A DNA stretch of 64,000 nucleotides. Origin: Effrenium voratum. Its lineage: Eukaryota > Sar > Dinophyceae > Suessiales > Symbiodiniaceae. The notes beneath the pieces are model-generated. The model made no database searches. It was given only the letters and a program-made list of their open reading frames with translations, and was not told where the DNA came from. The position numbers and the translations under genes were made by a program. The stretch spans positions 721,616 through 785,615 of the forward strand of contig CAUJNA010002135.1 of assembly GCA_963377175.1 (NCBI GenBank), in the 5' to 3' direction. Positions 56,132-64,000 of the stretch are shown one piece after another (the first letter of the stretch is position 1; every line of letters starts with the position of its first letter).

Positions 56132-56263
56132 ATACTGCACCAACCACACCCTGTCGCGCATCCCTCGCAATGGGAGGCGCATGTGAGGAACAAAGGCAAG
56201 GCTGAAGTCATGTCAGCTCTCCTAAGGAAGAAGCAGGCCATGGTGCCATTCATGTCCTGGTAG
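56132..56263 (+). CDS. candidate terminal exon, unknown protein
   Basis: The open frame after a TGA at 56129 runs 43 codons to TAG at 56261-56263. The second half is strongly coding-like (WEAHVRNKGKAEVMSALLRK, ending VPFMSW). The acceptor may be GGGAG near 56171 or may lie upstream. No family. Confidence 0.33.
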   Translation: MLHQPHPVAHPSQWEAHVRNKGKAEVMSALLRKKQAMVPFMSW

Positions 56264-56423
56264 AGCTTGGCTCTGACAAGGAAGTTGGCCGCTAGAGGAA
56301 CAGGCCGATGTTGTGAACTCGTCCTACCTTTCCTGTACTATCGCTCTCGGCATCTCTCCGATTCTTTGGCTTGTTTGCCCCTTGCAAGATTCGGCTCATC
56401 CACCAGGCCCAAATCAGGCTATC

Positions 56424-56553
56424 TACCCCCTACTCCAAATACCTTGTTTGAGGGTATCCCGTCAACCCGCGACTAAAAAGATAGGTATTTGCCATGGAAA
56501 GCCAGGTTTTTAGAAGACATCCCCAAAGAAGCGGGTATTTGGAGTAGGGGGTA
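56424..56553. mobile_element. MITE-like element, family 1, 20-bp perfect inverted ends
   Basis: TACCCCCTACTCCAAATACC at the left and its exact reverse complement at the right bound a 130-bp element. Partial pairing continues inward. No coding capacity; only one copy was seen in this window. Confidence 0.8.
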
Positions 56554-57080
56554 CTAATTCTGACTTGCCCAAAGGAAATCGACCTGCAATTCCGTCCTTT
56601 GAGTGGAGAAGCTCCTTTCAGACCTGATGAATTGGTGATTGAGCCTTGTTGTTTCCTGTTGGCTCGACAACACGAAATGACCATGGCTTGGTAACTCTGT
56701 TTTTTGTGTCCCAAGCAAAGGGAGAAAGGGGCCAGATCCCAGAAAGAGTTTGAGCTTGTCATCCTTCATTTGTTTGGAGGGTCCTTCCGGTCATCAAAAC
56801 AACGGACTGAACTCACAGTCTCGTTGATCACCCTTGAATATAATAAACCCGTTAGGGTTGTCTCTTTTCTGATTGGCCATGCTTCACATGGTGCAACATT
56901 GAGTTTTAGAGCTACCTCATACTAAGGGATGTTCTTTGAAAGTCTGATAGAGGTATACCAACTTGTTCTGGAGGTGGACCACTTGGTATCCAACCCCCGC
57001 ATTTTAACATACCCGTGTCATATACCGTCATATGAGCAGCGGATAATATAAGTAATGAGTCTTGGGTTCTTGCAGGTTGG

Positions 57081-57395
57081 ATGGTTACGGTTTTGGGTAG
57101 TCTCTCGGTTTCTGGTATTATTGCCAGCCGCTATGGGTTTATCTTTTTGTTGGGCACCAATTGTTGGTTTGGTTTGAACATTGAAGACAATCCCATAGCA
57201 GGAATATGTGGCCACACGATCGACATTCGCCTGGTAAGCCTACAGTCCAAGCCCATACTGAGGGATCATGTTGCAGCAGTTGTTTTCGATGCCCCGAGGA
57301 CTTCCCTCGATGTCAGCAACCTAGAGGGTGTTCTCAGCAATGGGGTATTGGGCGAAAACCTCAGCTTCGGCATCCGAAGCCGATCGGGATGGTAA
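57081..57395 (+). CDS. open frame, possible exon
   Basis: An ATG frame of 104 codons. The second half (GHTIDIRLVSLQSKPILRDH, AAVVFDAPRTSLDVSNLEGV) reads naturally. It ends near GATGGTAAAGT, a good donor. A competing frame (57206-57745, 179 codons) overlaps and has basic, low-complexity composition. No family. Confidence 0.28.
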   Translation: MVTVLGSLSVSGIIASRYGFIFLLGTNCWFGLNIEDNPIAGICGHTIDIRLVSLQSKPILRDHVAAVVFDAPRTSLDVSNLEGVLSNGVLGENLSFGIRSRSGW

Positions 57396-59287
57396 AGTCC
57401 GCCAGGAGTTTGGGCCAGCGCCTGGGGAAGCCAAGGAGTACATGCATCCCTCAGGCAGTTTTTCCGACTTGGGGTTTCCTGGGACCGTTCCCGGAAGGGT
57501 CTATGGATATCCCCCCAGTAAAGTCCAGCGCAGTTCCTCGCGTCAAAAACAAGTCAGCCTTCCTTCACCTGCATTTGAAAGAAGTAGCTGTCAGGAAGCT
57601 TGGCTGGTTTCTGTTTGTTCCTTTTCCGGCCGGAAAAAAAATGCATCAAGGCCGCCTCTTGGAGGCCAAAAACTTCTTTTTTTCTTCTTCGGGTCGCCGC
57701 CTCTTGTGTGCGCTATATGTTTTGGCGCCCGGGGCCAGGATCTGACGAATGGTATTGTGTTGTCTGCAGGGATGGAACACATGGTCTGCCTGCCAGTTGC
57801 TTAAGATGCCAGTTATATGTTCCATTTAGGGTGTTTAGGGGAACTATCTGCGCTATTTGTATATTTATGTATACCACTGCTGTGGCATGTTTAGCTAGTT
57901 TTTCCAGGGAGCTTAAGCAAGAGGAAGTTGCTTGCTTTTTCTTGCTGTTCTGATCATTATTCTCATATTTGGTGAGTCGAGTCTCTTGCCAGGCTCGTGT
58001 GCTTATTGACAGATGTGTTTCGAGGATGTGTGTTTGTCATGGTCGACGGGGAAGCGCACCCTCGGGAGTTTCCGTCACTTTGGTCATGTTTTCTATTCCT
58101 CTCACCCAGGCGGTCCTTGTACTGTCCTTTTCAGTGTTGTGTTTTTGCACACGGCATGTTGGCCAACTCAAAGGCAGTTAGCATGTCCATTGTCTTCACA
58201 TGTGAGGTGAGCTTATGAATGTATGAACTCATGGCCGCCTGTTTAGGGCTTGTTTTGCAGAACCAGGTTCCTTCATGGAAAATCGCTTATTTTCAGGTCG
58301 GGGTTGGCATCGTACCTCAAACTGAGCATTGGGTAGGCGGCAGTTTCCTGTTATGTGTTTTGTCCTCACACAGCGCGTCTCCGGGTCAATCCGGGATCCG
58401 AGTTGGGTCTTTATAACGGAGATTACTATGTGCTTTGCCCTACGTTGACATATGCCCTCGCGAGGACAAGTACATATACTATACATATTCACAGATACGT
58501 ATAGCCCTACATGCGCACACACCCAGCGGCTTTTGCATATGCGTAAATAGGTGTATATATATATATATATGTATCTATAATCCATGCTGTTTGTTTCCAT
58601 CACACTTCGCCAGGCAACCTGTTCTCCGTGTGGTGACGTCCAATCCGTGCAAGTGCCGGCCGGTCGGCTTTTCGGGATTTCGGAACTCGGCCTTGAATGT
58701 TTTCCGAGGGCTTTTCGTGTTTTACTATCGCGTTAAAACCGAGAGCGTCTTCGTCGGTCTCATGCGTTTTCGATCGCCTTTTTGGAATCAGCGGCAGGTG
58801 GTAGCCCCAACCCCGGAAACTGGGAACTCTCTTTTGATGAAAGCTGCGAAGGATGGGTTGCAATGGTTTGGTCTTTTTCGAGCCCTAGTTTAGCACCCAG
58901 GTCCAACACTATTGTTGCAATGGCGTATTGCCCTTGTCGGAATTTACATTTTGGAAAGGGGGAGCACCCACGTGACTAGATGAAGCAGCTGTTGAACTCT
59001 CGGCATCCTTGTCCTTTGAACATACAGAGACTCCCTAGTTTTAGTTTGGTTCAAGTTTTCTTACCTTTGCCATCCATTTTTCCACAAGGGCGCATAGTCC
59101 AAAACCACCAGCAAGTCCTCACTGAAAGAGAGAATCCCATCAGAGTACCTACAGGGCCTGGTCCATCCGACTGGGATGTGTTCAATGAACTGCCGGCAAA
59201 GCCTTCCGCCGGCACATGGTTTCACCCCGGCTCGGCCTACGCCCAGAGTCTGGGCTCCGTACAAGTAACCCACAAATTGCAAAGCCT
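57396..59287. other. no firmly supported gene
   Basis: Includes a (TA)n run at 58553-58571 and a GC-rich patch near 58620-58760 open on both strands. Otherwise T-rich, intron-like. Confidence 0.35.
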
Positions 59288-59387
59288 AGGCATCCTTTTT
59301 AGGTTCGTTTGGATAAAACTAGATGGCACTGGTTTAGATGGGCTTGTTCCATTTACCAGTGCCATCGATTTTTCCAAAAGGCCACCT
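59288..59387. mobile_element. MITE-like element, family 3, copy 2
   Basis: AGGCATCCTTTTTAGGTT at the left and AAAAGGCCACCTT at the right, with the same inner AGATGGCACTGGT / ACCAGTGCCAT hairpin as 55729-55830. Confidence 0.7.
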
Positions 59388-60063
59388 TTGTTGTAAAGTG
59401 GCTGGTTTCCTTTCGGTGTTCCAAGGCGGAAAAGAGGGGCCCCAGTCTCATTTCGGTAAACCTGGCAACTGCTTGATTCTAGCAAACCCAATGGCATGTA
59501 ATCCACCCTGCTAACCGTACAGGTCAGAAGACTTGATATCCTACAAAGCGATCCAGCCGGTATCTCGAGAATAGTTTCGATACGTTTTCTTTGTAGATTT
59601 CACCTGTTCTTCCCCCTCTAGATCTTTTTTGTAGTAATATTTAGTACTCTTTCAATATCGGATGACAAAAGCGAGACATCCAAGCCGTTTTCTAGATTTG
59701 ACCTCTTCCAATGCTCGAATACATGTCGAGAGTTTGGGGTCCCAATCGAACGTCGACACGGTGGGTTCTTTTGACCGTAACAATATGGGCCTGTTTCTTG
59801 CAATGAGAGTAGCCTTTGGTGTTTAATTTTTGAGCCAAAGGAACACCACCATGTTTGTTTTTGGGTCCAAGAAAAGTAGCCCCATTTGTTAGAAAGAATA
59901 ATCCCTGGAAAAGAATAGGGAGGGTCCCCCTAGATTGGTTGATGGAAGGACCCCTCTGCAAAGAGTTTCTTTTTTTGGTGGGTTCAATACGGAAAACCAA
60001 CTTGATGTATGGGGTGGCTTTGACCAAGATCCGGGCCACTGGTTTGATCAATGTTGATAAGCT

Positions 60064-60178
60064 TGACCCCGGAATAAACCAACCTGATGAAAATATGGGG
60101 GCCCCTCCAAAAGTGGTCTGAATCCAACCACTACCAGGGACACCCCCATATAAACAGGGGTTTATTAATCCGGGGTCA
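60064..60178. mobile_element. MITE-like foldback, family 2, copy 1
   Basis: The ends TGACCCCGGA..AATAAACC and GGTTTATTAATCCGGGGTCA are inverted. The interior folds again (ATATGGGGGCCCCTCC against AGGGACACCCCCATA). Confidence 0.7.
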
Positions 60179-60724
60179 GCATGACTGTGTTAACATAAGG
60201 GTTGTAGTAAGGCTTATACCTTTACGTACAACCAAAAGTCCATGAGTTGGGACTCTGCTCGCCTGGCTTCCTTTTTGGCCCGCTTGGGGTTTCTTCTTTT
60301 TATTTGCGATTTCGGTTTCCTGAAAAAACATCGAATCAAGACGGGGCCCCTATTTTGGGACAACTCCAAATCAAGCAATTTCATATTTTCCACGGCTGGG
60401 CAGTTGGGCTTTTGACGCACAAAGACTCCATCGGTGATCGGCACCAAAAAGGTTTTCGCGAGTGCGTACGGATCTTCAGGTTGAGGCGAGCAGAGAAGGA
60501 GGTAGACATACATGTCTCGCAAGAAGCCGGGACACCCCAATTGAGCAGCACCCAAAACCACATTGCCATTTTAGTAGGTGGTTGTACCTAGTTTTGTATG
60601 GGCTATAGCACGAGCGAAACACATGTCTTACCATAGAAGCAAGAGTCAGTTCGGGTTCAAATGGCTCTGCTTGATGGGCGCGTGTTTTTTTGGGACAAAT
60701 CATAGCATGGGGCATGTGAGAGAT

Positions 60725-60855
60725 AATGTTGACCCAGGATTAATAAACTCGTCCCATTATTAGGGGGGTGTTCCCTCCAAAAGTGATGAATCCCCACTAG
60801 AAGGGGGCACCCCCCTATTAATCAACCAGAGGTTTATTAATCCGGGGTTAACATT
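60725..60855. mobile_element. MITE-like foldback, family 2, copy 2
   Basis: 24-bp inverted ends (AATGTTgACCCaGGATTAAT with AAAC, 22 of 24 matching) enclose a second hairpin (TAGGGGGGTG..CCC / GGGGGCACCCCCCTA). It shares CCCTCCAAAAGTG with copy 1. Confidence 0.75.
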
Positions 60856-62470
60856 ACTGGACAAGATCCACTCCTGGCATGGGCAATTGGTGGGGCCCAG
60901 TGGGCTCCGGCTTTATGCATTCCAAGTGCAGGATTTTTTGCAATTCCCAGTACCACAGTAGGGGGTTCGGGGCACCAAGAGGTTGCGGGTTGATGCCTTT
61001 CCGCAAAAAAGTGTCGCCCATTGGCAGGCTATATTGTCGGGTATGTCAGACTTGGCTCACCTTTCTATCGTTTTGCCGTTTTGGGTTTCCATCATCTTAC
61101 CTTTCAACCACCCAACAGCTTAACTTTTTGCAGGGGTCTATCTCTGGTCCATAACTGTGGAAATCCAAAGAGGTGGCATTTCCAACAGTCACTGTGCAGC
61201 AGGACTTGTCCTTTCTTAGTGGGCGGGGTCTGCATTGGCAGGGCTCATTTTTCGTTTCGGGAATTATTCCACAAGTCGCAGACCATTGGCCGAATTTCCT
61301 TGTCCAGGTTTTGGGGAACCCCTTCAGTTTGATCTCCCCTTCAACAGTGACATCATGTTTGGGGGGGGCGGGGTAAGGTCCCTGGTAAACGTATGTTGGG
61401 CCTTCAAATAAATATGTCAATGCACTACTGCGTGAATGCTTCAGCGATAGTGCTTTCCCCGCTTGGCCTTAAAAACACACCGGTCGTACATGTTTAGCGG
61501 CACCTGAAGCAGCTCGCAAAATCCTACTGGCCCCCATTTGTTACAAGCTGTATACGTTCTCCGACATCCACAACCACACGAGCTCCAAAATACCCCCCCT
61601 TTTTCCCGAACCCCTAACCACGAAGCCAAACCAAGCAAACAACAAATCTGCAAAGATGATTGTAACTACGAGTTCTGAATCACTCGGGGTCCTCCACATG
61701 GATTGTTGTAACATGCTGCTAGTTGCTGCTGCTCATTCAAGCCAGAGTAGCTGCAATTGTCCTAGCATCATTCTTTTCATTCCACCCCCACAAACACATG
61801 CCATCCAACACCCGCATCCATCTTCTATCCCTGCGCAGGGCCCACCGTTGAGCAGCCGCCCCTTCCCAGGCAAGTCGGATCAGCTTCCGGTTTCATCCAT
61901 TGTGGAGACAAACCCATACGTCTGTCTTGCTTTCTAGGGCAGACTAAGAGCGGAATTATTTGCAATAGGGGAGGGTTAACCAAGATTTGTCTCAGAAGCA
62001 TTTTAGGGCAGACTGATAAATCAGAAAGGAATTATGTTGGGGTGCCCCAGATCAGCATGAAACCTACACAGCCAACATGCTTAGGGGGAATCTCCTTTTG
62101 GGGGAGAATGCTTTGATTGGGTCACTCTCGTGTTGTGGAGAGATCGCAATGTGAAAGCTATGTGTCGTGATTTGGGCATGCTTAGGTTCAGCAAAGCACG
62201 CAAATTCAAGCCAACAGTGATTCTCTATTTCCCAGACCCCCGGTAGTTTGGGGTCCAACCTGAGTTTTACTTGAGCTAGCCTCGAATTATGTTGCTTGAC
62301 ATGCGTGACTTGACTTAGTTCCATTTGCTGAAACCTTGGGAAACGCTTCGACTGGCCCAGGTGTGAGTTGCTAGTCGTCTCGCTAGCTCATAGACCCCCT
62401 CTTCTCCGAGAAATCCCTCTCCCCGTCTTTTTGTTTTAAGGGTAATTACCTTTTGGGGCTTGGTTGAAAG
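60856..62470. other. no supported gene
   Basis: T-rich and C-rich intronic or intergenic sequence. No repeat family or well-bounded exon seen. Confidence 0.35.
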
Positions 62471-62646
62471 GGACACCAAGAGCAAAACCGAAACGCGGCT
62501 TTTGGGGCGTCCAACAATCCTAGAAGACGAGCCATCGCGCCGCGCGAGGAATGGCAGCAGGCCGACGTCGACCACCAATGTCCCACTTCCATCGAGGCGG
62601 AATCGCTGGCGATTCTCAAAATTGTGGACCCCCATTTGAGTTTGCA
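62471..62646 (+). CDS. candidate exon, unknown protein
   Basis: After GGTTGAAAG, a GC-richer plus frame without ATG reads NPRRRAIAPREEWQQADVDH then CPTSIEAESLAILKIVDPHL. Codon choice differs sharply from the flanks and resembles the other candidate exons. The donor is not clear. A minus frame (62315-62680) is also open but less natural. No family. Confidence 0.38.
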
Positions 62647-64000
62647 CGGACTTGGGAACACAATTCAAACGGGCACCCACCCATTTTTAGGGACAATGAA
62701 GAGAGAAAGACTCGGCAAGGGCCGTTATGTGGGCGGTGGACTTGAACGCACAATTCAGGCATTCTCATGAGAGAGTCTAATACAAACAATTGGCCCCGTG
62801 ACAAATGTCCTTTGCAAACACAACATGTTACGCAAATTTTATTGAACCCAAACTTGTCAACGGGGCTTAAACGGATGGCCAAACGACAACGCTAGCCAGG
62901 CAGGTTGCTCGTTTGCGAAGCCTCGGGTTGGGACACCTCACGCAGATTGTTCTGCTGGGGGAAAAGATGCCATGGAGATGGGAAGGGGATGCCATGCACT
63001 CGTCCAGGGTCCGAAGCACCGGAGCATGTTGTAATTATTGGATACTTGTTGACTGGGCAATTGATCAGGGCTTCCTACCGGTTCATACATAGGCTTACAC
63101 AATCGCCCTTTGAGTTGTCCATGAACATGTGTGGTTTCCAATTGGTTTTCCCTTGACACTCCAAACACCGTCCCATCAAAAAGAACACCCAATTCAAATT
63201 ATGTACTTGGCTTTAGCTGGTTCCTTGAGTAACACAAGGGACTACCCTCTCGAAAGCAAACATGAAACCTGCACAGGAGGCCCCCTAAAAGGAATTTGAT
63301 CTTCCAGGACCTTCACGCTCGTGGATGGGAGGGTAAATAATTACTAATTTAGTGCTACGAGTTTACTCCTGACAATTTGGTTTTGAAGCGCCGCTCCGCT
63401 CCCCCCCCCCCCCCGCCCCCAATTCCAATTATTTCGGTACACGACTGGAGTCTTGGAAGCCCGACAGCTTCTCGAAAGTCCTTTTCGGGACGTCAATCTA
63501 TTCCTCAGAAAGACTTCCGCATGGCGATTCGGTCCTCTTTTGGGTGTGGTGTTTCCGAATCACCCAAAAGGAAACGCCTTTTGGAAGAATCGGAAATCCA
63601 TGAATCCTATCGAAGGTTCGAACTTTTGCGTTCCTGGCTTGGAGCAACTTACACACAACCAGCGGGCATCACCTCGGCTTTGCCAATTCACCCTCTGCGA
63701 ACGAAATCCCAATTCGGTCGCCTTGTTGCTGGGTAGGAATATGTCAAAAGGCTCTCCTTCTTGTGGCAAAGGAGTATATGTTGCATCTTGGCTTACATCA
63801 GGAGACGCGATTTATGATATATAGACATAATATATATATATATATGATTAGTCTAAGCCACATCCCTTCTAGCATTGCCCCTTAGCATGTAAAATGTGGA
63901 GACTTCTCCCAAACCAATACCCCAAGGATCCCTAAAAACATAAAAGGCACATACCTTCTTCGCTTTGGGCAGTGGACACCTTTTAGTTTAAGGCTTCCCA
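62647..64000. other. sparse region, possible exon near 63450-63535
   Basis: A plus frame reading EARQLLESPFRDVNLFLRKT follows a C-run at 63402-63420. Beyond it are a (TA)n run at 63829-63846 and nothing else I can assign. Confidence 0.3.

Overview
The window looks like a low-gene-density, repeat-rich eukaryotic nuclear genome, most likely a dinoflagellate (Symbiodiniaceae or a relative). Three things point there: a copia-type LTR retrotransposon whose gag and pol fragments resemble the lineage I know from dinoflagellate genomes; coding-like segments bounded by T-rich AG acceptors and by both GT and GC donors; and an LTR stretch matching the dinoflagellate spliced leader at 18 of 22 positions. 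No rRNA, CRISPR array, prokaryotic operon or intact single-exon housekeeping gene was seen.

Layout. 0-8 kb: short plus-strand coding-like exons separated by introns (best at 2724-2795, 3092-3186, 3777-3864, 4427-4536 and 5867-6105). 7.9-9.03 kb: about eleven copies of a ~112-bp tandem repeat. 9-16 kb: mostly non-coding with simple repeats and TTTGACC-rich repeats. 16.2-32.1 kb: a decayed composite satellite with ~290-bp monomers arranged in 3.6-4 kb higher-order copies, then two rounds of duplication at 29-32 kb. 32-40 kb: mostly intergenic or intronic, with small foldback elements. 40,194-52,850: a 12.66-kb minus-strand copia element with 280/285-bp LTRs. 53-64 kb: sparse exon-like segments (one with a J-domain HPD motif) and several families of ~100-130 bp terminal-inverted-repeat elements.

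The retrotransposon is the main find. Read on the minus strand it runs LTR, tRNA-iMet-like primer site, gag, aspartic protease, DDE integrase, a DNA-methyltransferase-like domain, a damaged reverse transcriptase, RNase H, then a second coding block after RNase H, then LTR. The second block holds an acidic segment, an ADP-ribosyltransferase-like motif (H-A-T followed by I..GLK) and what looks like an endonuclease/exonuclease/phosphatase (EEP, DNase I-like) nuclease. This copy is dead: frameshifts, a lost RT fingers/palm segment, a ~170-bp internal inversion and a ~1.8-kb GC-rich insertion. The architecture would combine a cut-and-join integrase, a methylase-like domain and an APE-type nuclease fold in one LTR element.

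Limits: exon calls rest on open frame, splice-like borders and composition only; no alignment or transcript was available. Family names for diverged domains are motif-level judgements.
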